From Arthrobacter alpinus (GTDB lineage Bacteria; Actinomycetota; Actinomycetes; Actinomycetales; Micrococcaceae), in the NCBI RefSeq assembly GCF_900105965.1, contig NZ_FNTV01000001.1, positions 2,108,001 through 2,172,000 on the forward strand: a stretch of 64,000 nucleotides of DNA. Direction: 5' to 3'. The translations under genes and the position numbers were made by a program. The notes beneath the pieces are model-generated. The model saw only the letters and a program-made list of their open reading frames with translations, did no database searches and had not been told where the DNA came from. Shown piece after piece: positions 25,685-35,795 of the stretch. Every line of letters begins with the position of its first letter. The first letter of the stretch is position 1.

Positions 25685-26053
25685 ATGAGTGTTACCAAAC
25701 TGCCCCTCGTGTGCACGGCAACATTGCATTCCCTTGAAGAGTCTCTCGACGGAGAACGGACCTTGTGCCGGAACTTTGTGTGCCGCTTTATCGAGATGTG
25801 GCCCGGGCGGTTTGAACGCATCCAAGAAGCCGTAACCGCCGGCCACGATGAGGACGCCATGGACTCCGCCCTGAGCCTGCGTAGTTCCAGCCTGATGGTC
25901 GGGGCAGCCCGGCTGGGACAAATCACCTCAGAGCTCATCCGCCTCTTGGAATGCGGATCTCACGCTGCCGCAGAAAAGAAACTCCTAGCCTTGCAAACAT
26001 GCGGCAACCAGACGGCTGGGCACCTGACTACCACCTACGTCAACGCAGCCTAA
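25685..26053 (+). CDS. HPt-domain-like protein lacking the phospho-accepting histidine
   Basis: A 122-residue all-helical protein starting at ATG 25685, 243 bases after histidine kinase 2. The helix MDSALSLRSSSLMVGAARLG matches the HPt signature A-H-x-L-K-G-S-S-x-x-x-G-A, but the His position is Leu63 and the following Lys-Gly is Arg66-Ser67. Other HPt features are kept (N-terminal FVCRFIEMWPGRFERIQEAV helix, ITSELIRLLE helix). It therefore cannot act as a normal phosphotransfer protein. It might bind a kinase or receiver as an inhibitor or adaptor; this is inference. The assignment rests on this motif match and gene context. Confidence 0.65.
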   Translation: MSVTKLPLVCTATLHSLEESLDGERTLCRNFVCRFIEMWPGRFERIQEAVTAGHDEDAMDSALSLRSSSLMVGAARLGQITSELIRLLECGSHAAAEKKLLALQTCGNQTAGHLTTTYVNAA

Positions 26054-26265
26054 CCTTTCACTGGTCGAGCCCGTCGAGAACCGAATCCTCCAAACTCTCT
26101 CTCGCACCCAGAACTCCGTCCAAGTAGGACACCGTCACGAACCGAGTGCTGCAAAGTAAAAGACCAGTGGCGCCCACCCTAGTTACACCATCCGATTCAA
26201 CTTAGTGTCGCAAGTAGGGACCGCAGGCAGCATGCGCGGGCCAACACTAGAGAGAAGGTTTTCAG

Positions 26266-26385
26266 ATGAGTGGCAGGCACAAGAATCTCCCAGTTCCTGT
26301 CCATCCCGGGTATCGGAAATACCTGATGCTTGGTGTGGTGGCTGTCGTGGCAATAGTTTGGACACTTGTCGCAGTCCTTACCTGA
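26266..26385 (+). CDS. Small single-pass membrane protein, 39 residues
   Basis: ATG 26266 is preceded by AGAGAAGG at a good distance. The product has a basic N-terminus (MSGRHKNLPVPVHPGYR) and one membrane helix (KYLMLGVVAVVAIVWTLVAV) ending LT. It resembles the 46-residue protein at 16168-16308 in layout. Function unknown. Confidence 0.55.
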   Translation: MSGRHKNLPVPVHPGYRKYLMLGVVAVVAIVWTLVAVLT

Positions 26386-26513
26386 GGCGCAACAAGGACC
26401 ACCCTCGCAGTGCATTACAGCAGCATCCGGCACTACCGTAAACTGAGAGAGCAGCAGGCCCGTGATCACGATGGGGTCAGCGTCCCGAATGTTTACCAAT
26501 CAGACTGAGCCGG

Positions 26514-26993
26514 ATGAACAAGACCCACCACCGAATAGCCTTGGCGGCTGCCGTCGTGTACCTCGCGGGCGTGATGCTGATCGTGTTCTGGCCGGCGCCC
26601 GTAGATCGACCCGCGAGTGGGCAGCTCCACATGGTTCTGACTTGGCTGCATAACCACGGAATGCCTAGATTCATAGGCTACGGCCAAGTGGAATTCACGG
26701 CCAACGTAGGCATATTCATTCCAATGGGCTACATTGCCTCCGCATGGTTTCGGAAGTTCTGGCCAGGTATCTTCATTGGCTTCTTGGCGTCCTGCGTGAT
26801 CGAACTTGGCCAGGCGATATTTCTGCCGGATCGATTCGCGACTGGGATGGATGTCTTGGCAAATACCATTGGTGCTGGCATCGGCGCGGCGCTTTATTAC
26901 GGTGACCACCGTTCGAGAACTAATTCCGCAACGTCACGAATGTCGAACGAACCGAGCCAGCTGCAAGCCAATTTCGAGAAATCTGCCGAATGA
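26514..26993 (+). CDS. VanZ-like membrane protein
   Basis: A 159-residue protein. Four membrane segments, of which the first is IALAAAVVYLAGVMLIVFW, with the VanZ-family hallmark FTANVGIFIPMGY and FLASCVIELGQAIFL. VanZ-like proteins give low-level teicoplanin resistance in the founding member, but most actinobacterial homologues are of unknown function. It is followed closely by the tyrosine phosphatase gene, so it may belong with the capsule locus. Confidence 0.85.
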   Translation: MNKTHHRIALAAAVVYLAGVMLIVFWPAPVDRPASGQLHMVLTWLHNHGMPRFIGYGQVEFTANVGIFIPMGYIASAWFRKFWPGIFIGFLASCVIELGQAIFLPDRFATGMDVLANTIGAGIGAALYYGDHRSRTNSATSRMSNEPSQLQANFEKSAE

Positions 26994-27009
26994 ACTGTAG
27001 CGTGATCTC

Positions 27010-27609
27010 ATGAGCGCCACTCCTCCCTTCAGAATCCTAACTGTCTGCACCGGTAACATTTGCCGCTCCCCTATGGTCGAGCGACTCCTCCAGCAAGGCC
27101 TCGACCTGCTAACACCGGGCGCCTACCAAGTCGAAAGTGCAGGCACCGGCGCCTTGGTCGGTTCACCTATGGAACCGCATATCGCGGGATTTGTGCGTGT
27201 ACTTGGGGGCACTGCAGATGGCTTTGCTGCCCGCCAGCTAACTTCTGAAATATTGAATGAGCAGGACCTGGTCCTAGCCCTAACAAAGTCCCACAGAAGC
27301 CGCATAGTTGAGCTTCGTCCTTCCCTGCTGCGGAAGACCTTTACCCTCCGCGAACTGGCCAGAATCCTGCCGGATGTGCAGACTCCACGAGGTGCAGATG
27401 TAGCGGAACGTTGGGCCGGCGTAATCCCCCTTGCACTCCGAGCACGCAGCAAGCGCGGTCACGATCCCAAAGACGACGACGTTGTGGACCCCTATCGCCG
27501 CTCTGATGACGTCTATGAACAAATGCGCCGTGAAATCACACCAGCCATCCAAGTCCTCATCGAGTGGGAACGAAAGCATACTCAGGGGCTTCGCCCCAGA
27601 CAACACTAG
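27010..27609 (+). CDS. Low-molecular-weight protein tyrosine phosphatase (Wzb-like)
   Basis: A 199-residue protein, somewhat longer than typical LMW-PTPs. The P-loop is VCTGNICRSP (Cys13, Arg19), matching C-x5-R with the conserved Ser. The general acid lies in VVDPYRRSD near residue 161. Wzb-type phosphatases dephosphorylate BY-kinases and regulate capsule export; the BY-kinase at 46035 is the likely partner. The gene starts 17 bases after the VanZ-like stop. A long insert (AARSKRGHDPKDDD) precedes the DPY motif. Confidence 0.9.
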   Translation: MSATPPFRILTVCTGNICRSPMVERLLQQGLDLLTPGAYQVESAGTGALVGSPMEPHIAGFVRVLGGTADGFAARQLTSEILNEQDLVLALTKSHRSRIVELRPSLLRKTFTLRELARILPDVQTPRGADVAERWAGVIPLALRARSKRGHDPKDDDVVDPYRRSDDVYEQMRREITPAIQVLIEWERKHTQGLRPRQH

Positions 27610-27978
27610 GTTGGCGGTGTGGCCGCCAGTACTTTCTCCCCAAGTACTCGCAAGCGCAGCCCGGACCCCCACTGTGAAAGTGTTCGGCCAGATTTCGCGT
27701 TCTCGACCTTATTTCTTTTGCCAGCTATTCCTTGAATCTGGGTTCCCTTCGACCGCCTTCCGCCTTCCGCCTTCCGCCTTCCGCCCCAGTTGACACCAAT
27801 TGATCCAAATCACTTCATTTGGTGTCGTCTGATCGCTACCACGTCGTATCGTGCCGCAATGTTACTGACTGGTATTCGCCAAAAAGGCAGCGTCTAGAAA
27901 TCAGCAGTTATTCTTACAAGGGTTTATTTGTTTCAGTGCATTGCCGTGCCCGCATAAATGCAAAGCAAGGAGGTAAGC
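27610..27978. other. Intergenic region with a 7-base tandem repeat and an inverted repeat
   Basis: Four and a half copies of CGCCTTC occur from 27754 to 27785. Just downstream, GACACCAA (27792-27799) pairs with TTGGTGTC (27819-27826). TTGACA at 27790 could be a -35 box for manC, but a matching -10 is not clear. No gene was recognised. Confidence 0.5.
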
Positions 27979-29124
27979 GTGAACACTCAAATTTTCGGCG
28001 GAACAGCTGTGCCCAGATTGGATCCTTTGAATAGGTTTTATGCTGTGATCCCGGCTGGTGGGGTTGGTACTCGGTTGTGGCCGTTGTCTCGTGCTGCTGC
28101 TCCGAAGTTTCTCCATGACCTCACCGGGCGCGGTAGTACCTTGATCCGGGCTACCTATGACCGTTTGGAGCCCCTTAGTGGTGAGCGGGTTCTGTTGGTG
28201 ACCGGGGATGCGCATCGTGAGGCTGTGTGCCGGCAGTTGCCGGAGATCGCTGATGCGAATCTGGTGTTGGAAACTGAGCCGAAGGATTCCGGTGCGGCTA
28301 TTGGTTTGGCTGCGGCGATCTTGTTTGTTCGTGATCCTTCCGCGATCATGGGCTCTTTCGCGGCTGATCAGGTCATCAGTCCCGTGGAGAAGTTCCAGGA
28401 TGCTGTGCGTGAGGCCATCTACACCGCGGCCACGGGCAAGATCGTCACGATCGGTATCAAGCCAACCCATGCCTCGACCGGGTTCGGGTATGTCCGCATC
28501 GGTGCACCGCTTTCGGTGGCGGGTGCGCCGCGGGCTCATGCTGTGGCGAAGTTCGTCGAGAAGCCCAGTCAGGAAATCGCCGAGGAGTACCTGGCCAGTG
28601 GTGAATACAGTTGGAATGCTGGAATGTTCGTGGCGCCGGTGGATTTGATGCTTCATCACCTCAAGGCCAACGAGCCTGCCCTGTATGAAGGGTTGATGGA
28701 AATCGCCTTGGCCTGGGACACCCCGGAGCGGGTTGAGGTGAAGAATCGTGTCTGGCCCACCCTGCCCAAGATCGCCATTGATTATGCGGTGGCCGAGCCG
28801 GCCGCGGATGCGGGGGACGTTGCCGTGATTCCTGCGGACTTTAGCTGGGATGATGTGGGAGATTTCGCGGCGATCGCCCGGCTCAGCAGTGCCAAGGAAA
28901 GTAAGAACGTGAAGGTCATAGGGGACGGTGCCCGTGTCTTCACCGAGGACAGCACCGGGATCGTGGTCTCGGACACCAAACGCGTGATCGCCCTAGTTGG
29001 GATCCAAGACGTGGTGGTGGTTGATACCCCCGACGCCCTTCTTATCACGACCCTCGCACATTCACAGCTGGTCAAGAAAGCCGTCGACGGACTCAAAGCC
29101 CAAGGCAACACCGACGTCCTCTAG
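27979..29124 (+). CDS. manC: Mannose-1-phosphate guanylyltransferase
   Basis: A 381-residue enzyme. The GTG start at 27979 has a perfect AAGGAGGT five bases upstream. It makes GDP-mannose from GTP and mannose-1-phosphate. Signatures: AVIPAGGVGTRLWPLSR near residue 20, KFVEKPS, YSWNAGMFV, SWDDVGDF. It lacks the C-terminal cupin (phosphomannose isomerase) module of bifunctional ManC. It supplies precursors for the mannosyl residues of the exopolysaccharide. The codon use is more typical of the host than the flanking AT-rich DNA. Confidence 0.92.
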   Translation: MNTQIFGGTAVPRLDPLNRFYAVIPAGGVGTRLWPLSRAAAPKFLHDLTGRGSTLIRATYDRLEPLSGERVLLVTGDAHREAVCRQLPEIADANLVLETEPKDSGAAIGLAAAILFVRDPSAIMGSFAADQVISPVEKFQDAVREAIYTAATGKIVTIGIKPTHASTGFGYVRIGAPLSVAGAPRAHAVAKFVEKPSQEIAEEYLASGEYSWNAGMFVAPVDLMLHHLKANEPALYEGLMEIALAWDTPERVEVKNRVWPTLPKIAIDYAVAEPAADAGDVAVIPADFSWDDVGDFAAIARLSSAKESKNVKVIGDGARVFTEDSTGIVVSDTKRVIALVGIQDVVVVDTPDALLITTLAHSQLVKKAVDGLKAQGNTDVL

Positions 29125-30258
29125 GCGCCGAAATTGCAACCGCGTGAACCTTGCAGGGCCTTGTTGGTTCGATGATATGAATTCCGAAGTGACTTTCAGA
29201 GTGCCGACTGAACTGTGTTGTCAAGAAAACGTGCCATTTGTAGCCGGCGGTGTCAGAAGGTACTAGCAACATTGTCGTTGAGTAGCCAAGAGAATGACTA
29301 ACTTGGATAGGAAGCCAAGAGCCGCTCGGTGCCGACCATTGAGGTCGACAGCAGTGGCAGGCGCGAATAGAGTCAGTGACTGGCCAGGTAGGTTCCCCGT
29401 CAAGGGGCCACACAACAAAGCTGGAAAATCATTCATCCCCGGGATGATAGGACTAACAAACCATTGAGCCGTCCCACCTATACACCGTCGGGCCTGCCTC
29501 ATTTTGGAAGCCTCGAAGGTTAGGTCGCAGTGAGCGCGGTCTGATCGATTCATTCATATTCAATGGACGTGGGTTTCCCTAGGCGCCATACCTTCGCCGG
29601 GGGTGGTTCGTCTTTCGGATCCGGGTGATGGTGGCCAGCCGATCCTTCTGCCTGCTGCCTATGCCTGACGGTTCAGGACGTTGGCCTGCAAGAGCGAGAA
29701 GCCCGACTCCATCATCGCTGTCCGCGCATACTCCCACCTGCCCACCGAACCAGTCAGTCCGTAACGGCGGAGGGACCCTATGCAGCGACGTGACCGAATT
29801 TCAGGTCCGATTCGGAATGAACCAACGTCACCGTTTAACGGCGTGCGTGAACTGCGTTTTCCAATGCATTCACCGCCAACTCTGATTTCAAACGTGAGCC
29901 CATTGAATAAATTTACGATTCTTCCAGAGTGCGCACCCGAGACAGTTCAGAGGTACAGGCTGCCATTCTTGTATTACAGTCAAGTCATGTGACAACCACA
30001 ACTGCCCGATGATGTAAAGTACGAACGGTTTCTGTCGGATGTGAGGAAGCCACGAACAATTTTTAGCGCAAATATATCGCTTTAATTATTTCACGAGAAC
30101 CCGGAGTGACTGCGCCGATAGACGTAAATATACAAAAACTATTGATCTCAGTGCGCCCGCCACCAGTAGTCAAAGATCCGGCGCGCTTTTGTATCGGCAA
30201 CAAGGGCGGAGAACCAGATAACCCTCACTCCGACAGGTCTAGGCATTTTCTACTCCTA
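29125..30258. other. About 1.1 kb between manC and the polymerase gene without a recognised gene
   Basis: Both strands contain only short, uncoupled open frames with no family motifs. The region has average GC near manC and turns AT-rich near 30 kb, as in the following EPS genes. It probably holds decayed DNA (for example old insertion or gene remnants) but no identifiable element. Confidence 0.4.
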
Positions 30259-31663
30259 TCAATCAAGCGCACTACGCCGAGAACTTTGAATTCCCAATTC
30301 TGAAGAGGTCAGTCCTGGACCCTCTAATTCCAAAGATACGCTCGGATCTACATAAATCTGCGGCGGCAATAATTCATTTTTACTCTCGGAGTATTCACTC
30401 CCTTTATCTTTTAGCAATCCTCTCCCAACGTCGCGATTCCGGATGCCAGCCGTCAATAGAATAAAAAGATAAAGTAGAGAATTCCAAGTAAGAGCCTCGT
30501 AGGTTACAAATGTTATGCAAAAATAGACCATAAGGCTTCGCTCGAACAGCGAGCCGCGCTTTAATGCGTAGAAGATCACGCATATCAGTAAAGAAGTCCC
30601 AAATATACCACCAACAGTTAATGTTCTCAGGTATTGATTGTCCAAATTCTGAATTCCCGCCACTCCAGATACCAGCCCATCACGAAATGCTCGTAGTGGC
30701 GCTGAATCTCCACCACCGAAGAACACTTCCCAGAGCGATCGATTCAAGAGACCGGAAATTGACCTTAAGACGCCCAGTCGATGAAGGTACGAGTTTGATT
30801 CCGTAATTCCTTCATTGATTCCTAGCGATTCGAAGCTATCTTTTCCATAGATCACGAAGAGAAAAATCCCCGATAACAGGACCAGGGGTGCCAATACAAG
30901 TCTTTTCCACCCCCCCCAATGTCATTATCCAAATAAGCGACACGGCGAGAGTAGCTAGGATTGCCGTCCTCGAGCCAGCCATAACCATCACTCCTCCCCC
31001 GCTAGCCACCGCAATTAGAGTTAGGAAAGTTCTCCCTCTGGACCATAGGAATAATGACGAGACCACGCAGAATCCGGCAAGCACACCGAGAGTGATGGAA
31101 TAGCCAGTCGTAGCCATAGCGCGAACTCTGATATTGTCTATAAAATAATTAATGGCCTCAAGTCGCGTTGTTTCGCCATTATTTCTAGGCCAGATTGCAT
31201 CGGCGCCAAAAAACACTTCACGGGCTGATAGCACGACGAGGAATATTAGCAGCGTTGGGGCGATATATTTTCCCCACTTCAGAAGTAGTCCATCTGACGA
31301 TGCGACGGCAATAGCGAATACAAGTTGGGCAATCAAGATCATAATGCGCCCAAACATTACATCAAACTCCTCCGAATTAAGAACATTCACCATTCCAACG
31401 AATAGAATAAATGCCAATACGAACCACGAAGGAGTTCTGATTCTTGATTGTCTGAAAATTGATATTATTAGAAACAGGGTAGTAAAGATTGAAGCTACCA
31501 CAGATAACTTTTGATCATATCCAACGTAGACAACTATCCAAAACATGGTGGTTGTCAGTACTGTATTCGAAACCGCGTTCTGCCGCTTACTACAAACGGC
31601 TGCAATCACACAGGATAGCAATGCTGCAGACAAAATTAGCCATTGAGTTAAGGTGAATAACAA
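30259..31663 (-). pseudogene. Exopolysaccharide polymerase/O-antigen ligase-like protein, frameshifted at a G8 run
   Basis: Two overlapping minus-strand frames, 31663-30836 and 30894-30259, encode the two halves of one multi-membrane protein. The first has many hydrophobic segments (LTQWLILSAALLSCVIAAV) up to MAGSRTAILATLAVSLIWIM, typical of Wzy/WaaL-type proteins; the second continues it and ends in a hydrophilic tail. The break is at eight Cs (30910-30917), a G8 run on the coding strand. With seven Gs the sequence reads smoothly into GGWKRLVLAPLVLLSG. The whole would be about 467 residues. This may be phase variation, a true mutation or a sequencing error. It would polymerise the repeat units. 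Confidence 0.8.
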
Positions 31664-32791
31664 ATACGTAGTCCTTGCGGCAGCGTGGGATTTTCCAAAT
31701 ATTTAAATTCGAATTTCATGAATATGACAGAGGTTTGACATTTACAAACATGCCCTAGAAATTTTATTTAGAAAATTAATAGGGTCGCATTATTCGTCAA
31801 GCCTATCTAAAACGTCATTTGGTCGCTTTTGATCGTCCGAGACCATCGTTTCAGTTGCGAGCACCGTCATTCATTCTAGCCCCGATTTTCATAGTTGGCA
31901 TTTCGAGTCGAAGATTTAGCTTGCGAGGCAGCGACGAAGTCACTCTGCTGTAGCGGAATACTCGCTTTGGCTACGCTGCGGAGGCAGTCGTTGCTCACGG
32001 TGGCTGTACTGTCTGTCCACTATTGCCCCGCTTGTGAGCTCCAGACGCTACCGGCACCATTTCCGACGTAGCTGTAGATGTAGCTGTAGCCATGGTTCTC
32101 TGTCCTGAACGTAGCGATTTTTCTCTGTTGAGTTATTGCGAATTGGACGACAGCTCAAGGCCGCGACTTCGCATATCCATAGCTCAGTACGGCCAGGGAA
32201 GCCCTTCTAGAAAGTCGTGTCCACCCTTTGCGAGAGAAAATCATAGGCTTCGCTGGAATCAAAACGATGGCTTGGTGCGGCGCATTTCAATTGCTTCGTC
32301 AACAGCTGCATACAGCCGAAGCGTGACTTGCGATCCGATCAAAGCCGTGGTCCAGGCCGTCACATTTTCCTGTCGCCGGTAGGTGGAACGTCGAAGCGCC
32401 GAATATCAACTAGGTCACAGCCGGGAACTCCCAACCTTGGGTCTCCGCGAATCCGACTTACGCCCTACGACTAGTCTCGTGTGCGGGATGTACTCGTACA
32501 TCGATGCGCAATGAGAACCATCTAGTGGATCGAGTCTCCCGAAGGACTCTGTCCTTCTCCGGCTGGTGCCGCTGCCAATGACATACTAGTACCAGAAACA
32601 GTGAGGGAGAATCCTGATGCCCCTCGCCCTCGACGACAACACGGCTGCCTCAGGACTCGGAAAACCCGACTGAAATAACTTCGCTGAACTACTTCGTGAT
32701 TTACTAGTTGTCAGCTAGACGCGGCGGCTGCAACGCCCCCCGAGAATTCTAGAATTGCGCAGATGCATTCAAAATCACCTAGGGGACTCCT
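31664..32791. other. About 1.1 kb intergenic region upstream of the acyltransferase gene
   Basis: No open frame shows recognised motifs in either strand. The first 150 bases are AT-rich, like the polymerase gene; the rest is of normal composition with many stops. It probably contains promoters for both flanking genes and decayed sequence. Confidence 0.35.
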
Positions 32792-34834
32792 ATGCCATCT
32801 GGCGTAACGATGCAAGCGGGCGCAAATTTTGCGTCAACGTCAAAGACGACGTTCCGTGCGGACATTCAAGGGCTACGTGCAATTGCTGTGCTTTTGGTCG
32901 TTGCCTATCATTCTGGGTTGAGTTGGCTTGGTGGTGGGTATGTCGGGGTTGACGTTTTCTTTGTTATCTCTGGATTCTTGATCACGGGTCATCTTGTTGG
33001 GGCACTAGAACGTGAAGGCTCGATACGCTTCGGGGCTTTCTACGCGAAGCGCGCCAGAAGAATCCTCCCAGCGGCACTATCAGTGGCCGTGCTCACGACA
33101 CTTGCCTCTTGGTTCTGGATGCCGCCCCTCTTAATGAAGGAAGTTTGGCAAGGTGCAGTTGCGACCGCCTTATACGTGCCAAACATATTCTTTGCCATCC
33201 AAGGAACTAACTACCTGGGCGAAAGCACCCCGTCGGTATTTCAACACTATTGGTCACTTGGCGTTGAAGAACAGTTCTATGTATTCTGGCCATTAATTTT
33301 GGGTTTTGCTTTTTTGGTTCTCAAAGGCAATCGACGAGCTCTTTTCTGTCTCATCATCGCTCTGACACTCGTATCATTTGCATTGTGTCTTTTCGGCATG
33401 GAATTCTCTCAGTCATGGACTTTTTTCTCATTGCCAACACGAGCCTGGGAACTTGGGGTTGGCGGCCTAGCTGCATTCTTAGTCCGCTCGGATGCCTCTT
33501 GGCTAAAACGTCCCACGACCGGAGTACTCACCTGGCTAGGTCTCATTTCGCTCCTAATTATCTCGCTTACATTTGACTCGTCAACACCATTCCCCGGGCC
33601 GTATGCGATTTTCCCCGTCCTAGCCACCGGACTGCTGATCATTGGAGGAGGCGCCGCAAGTAAGTTCTCAAGCGACCGCTTACTCGCACTAAAGCCGTTT
33701 CAGTTCTTAGGCAAAATTTCCTATTCGCTGTACCTCGTGCACTGGCCCCTGCAGGTAATACCTCAGACGGTGACTGGAGGGAACGACCCTCTACCGCTTG
33801 AACTGCGACTCACGCTCGGACTCGTATCCATTCCCCTTGCATGGCTCCTGTATCGCTGGATAGAAATACCAGCCATGAAAATTGGCATCCTTTCAGATTG
33901 CCGGAATCGCCGAACATTATTTTGCTCAATATTGGCTTCGGTATTGGTTATTGCAATTGCCTATGGCGCAGTTTCTAATTCGAATCGACTTCAACTTTCA
34001 GTCGACCAATCGGCTATCGAAACTCAAGTTGGTGCATTTCCAAAAGGTACTCCTTTCGTGCCCTCGAATCTCGAGCCTTCCCTTCGATTCGCATCCGAAG
34101 ATAATCCAGAAGTGTACGGCGATGGCTGCCACCGAGGATTTGACAGCACCGATGCATCTGGGTGCCAGATGGGGCCCAACAAGTCCGCACCTCTGGTGTT
34201 TCTATTCGGGGATTCTCATGCAGCCAGCTGGTACCCTGCTCTTGAGCGGCTGGCCGGCGAGGGTGTGATCCGTTTGGACAGCAATACGAAGAGTTCCTGC
34301 CCCTCGGTTGACATACCCATATTGCGAGACGGATCTATGTATCGGGAGTGCCAAGAGTGGCGCGATTCTGTAGTACAGCGGATTGTTTCTCAGCATCCAG
34401 ACCTCGTCGTGCTCGCTAATTACGGGGCGGCCACGCTGGTGGGTGGGAACACTAATTTCGCTCAACGCTGGCAAGATGGATTGGAGTCAATAGTCGCAAC
34501 AATGAGCGGTATCGACGTGGCAATCCTATCCGATGTACCCACTCAACCTGGTTCGCCGTCGATCTGCCTATCGGCTAATTTGAATTCCACAGAGTCGTGT
34601 GACGGCGAGCGTAGCGCGGTCGTATCTGAAAATATCATTTTCGCAGAGCAAGCCGCCGCGCAGTCAACTGGTGCCTACTATGCAAATTTGTTGCCGTACC
34701 TTTGCAACAAAAAAACATGTCCAGTGATTATTGGAAACAATCTTGTTTACCGCGACGCTCATCACCTGACAGCGTCGTTTAGTCGGAAATTGGCTCCGCA
34801 AATTTGGAAAGAGCTTGAGAAAGCTACTCGCTAG
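32792..34834 (+). CDS. Acyltransferase (OafA/YrhL family) with C-terminal SGNH domain
   Basis: A 680-residue membrane protein. Residues about 25-400 form the acyltransferase-3 domain: RADIQGLRAIAVLLVVAYHS, GGGYVGVDVFFVISGFLITG, and the FYAKRARRILPAA loop, with about ten membrane segments. The C-terminal SGNH domain has FLFGDSHAASW and the Asp-x-x-His pair in YRDAHHLT. Such fused proteins O-acetylate surface glycans, transferring acetyl groups across the membrane; here the exopolysaccharide is the likely acceptor. A later ATG at 32810 is possible. Confidence 0.92.
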   Translation: MPSGVTMQAGANFASTSKTTFRADIQGLRAIAVLLVVAYHSGLSWLGGGYVGVDVFFVISGFLITGHLVGALEREGSIRFGAFYAKRARRILPAALSVAVLTTLASWFWMPPLLMKEVWQGAVATALYVPNIFFAIQGTNYLGESTPSVFQHYWSLGVEEQFYVFWPLILGFAFLVLKGNRRALFCLIIALTLVSFALCLFGMEFSQSWTFFSLPTRAWELGVGGLAAFLVRSDASWLKRPTTGVLTWLGLISLLIISLTFDSSTPFPGPYAIFPVLATGLLIIGGGAASKFSSDRLLALKPFQFLGKISYSLYLVHWPLQVIPQTVTGGNDPLPLELRLTLGLVSIPLAWLLYRWIEIPAMKIGILSDCRNRRTLFCSILASVLVIAIAYGAVSNSNRLQLSVDQSAIETQVGAFPKGTPFVPSNLEPSLRFASEDNPEVYGDGCHRGFDSTDASGCQMGPNKSAPLVFLFGDSHAASWYPALERLAGEGVIRLDSNTKSSCPSVDIPILRDGSMYRECQEWRDSVVQRIVSQHPDLVVLANYGAATLVGGNTNFAQRWQDGLESIVATMSGIDVAILSDVPTQPGSPSICLSANLNSTESCDGERSAVVSENIIFAEQAAAQSTGAYYANLLPYLCNKKTCPVIIGNNLVYRDAHHLTASFSRKLAPQIWKELEKATR

Positions 34835-35222
34835 CATCCGGTGCCAACTGAGATACTTCCATATGGAGACAGTGACGACTTAGCTGGACTCCGTAACATG
34901 CCCCAAGATTAGGATAGCGACTAAGTTCCACCCGAAGGTTGTCTCCGTAGTCAGCCTAGTATTCCTTAGAGGCGTAATATCTTGGCGGTTCGGGGCTTTT
35001 AGTTGTTCGTGTTCTTGAACAAAGGTGGCTCGCAGCCTGCGTTGTGATGGATGTTCTGGCGCATTCATCTTTGACAGGGCTACGACCTTTGAACGAGCTT
35101 CCTTTGGTGCACCCTGATGCTGCCACCTCGATCTTCAATGTGGACAATTGCCGCGTCGTGGACACCCAGACATCGAGTTTTGGGCAACGCAGAATCCAGA
35201 TTGAAAGCACCGCTGTATCAGA
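34835..35222. other. Region between acyltransferase and ISL3 remnant
   Basis: No complete gene is recognisable. The last 180 bases probably encode the damaged N-terminal part of the ISL3 transposase, but the frame is disrupted and the left end of the element could not be defined. Confidence 0.3.
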
Positions 35223-35795
35223 ATGCCCGGGGCGGGTTCATCGGCACCCCCTCGCCACTCTGGCCGGCAGAAGCGCGTCCGCGACATCCCCATCGCTGTT
35301 CCGGTGGAAGTTGTGTGTGCAAAGCGGCGGCTGTTCTGTGACGAGTCATTGTGCCCGCACAAGACCTTCTTTCAAGCCACGATCGAGGTACCGGCCAGAG
35401 CCAAGACAACGAGCAGGCTCCGCCACGCTCTAATGCGCACTGTCATTGACTCCGGCCGTTCCGCGACGGAAACCGACACCACCCACGGTGTCTCCTGGTG
35501 GTTGGTGCAAAAGGCGCTGAGCATAGCCGCAACGAAGCTCCCCAACGTTGATCTCCTGCGGCCGCGGATGCTCGGGATCGATGAACTCCGCTTGCGCTTC
35601 GTCCGCTTCTTCAAAGATCCAGAAACAAGAAAATTGAAACGGATTGAACCTTGGATGACAACCATTGTTGACCTCGATACCTGGCAGATCCTTGGTGTAG
35701 TTAACGCCAGTGACCACACCGGGGTCGGCGCCTGGTTGATCAAACGCCCCTTGGAGTAGCGGCTCGGAGTTCAGGTCGTCGCGATTTGTGCCTCG
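35223..35795 (+). pseudogene. ISL3-family transposase, N-terminal half (disrupted)
   Basis: This stretch carries zinc-finger and helix remnants (KRRLFCDESLCPHKTFF), the core TTHGVSWWLVQKAL and the start of the catalytic domain (PRMLGIDELRLRFVRFFKDP, EPWMTTIVDLDTWQILG, DHTGVGAWLIKRPLE). It is stopped at 35758 by a TAG where the family has Trp, then RLGVQVVAICAS continues to 35795. The reading frame resumes as FRKALRI at about 37160, so the gene was split by an insertion (35796-37153). Matches to the ISL3 family are from recalled family features. Confidence 0.8.

Noticed and set aside
32092..32382. Open frame of 96 codons in the gap before the acyltransferase gene
   Set aside because: No motifs, biased composition, no ribosome site.
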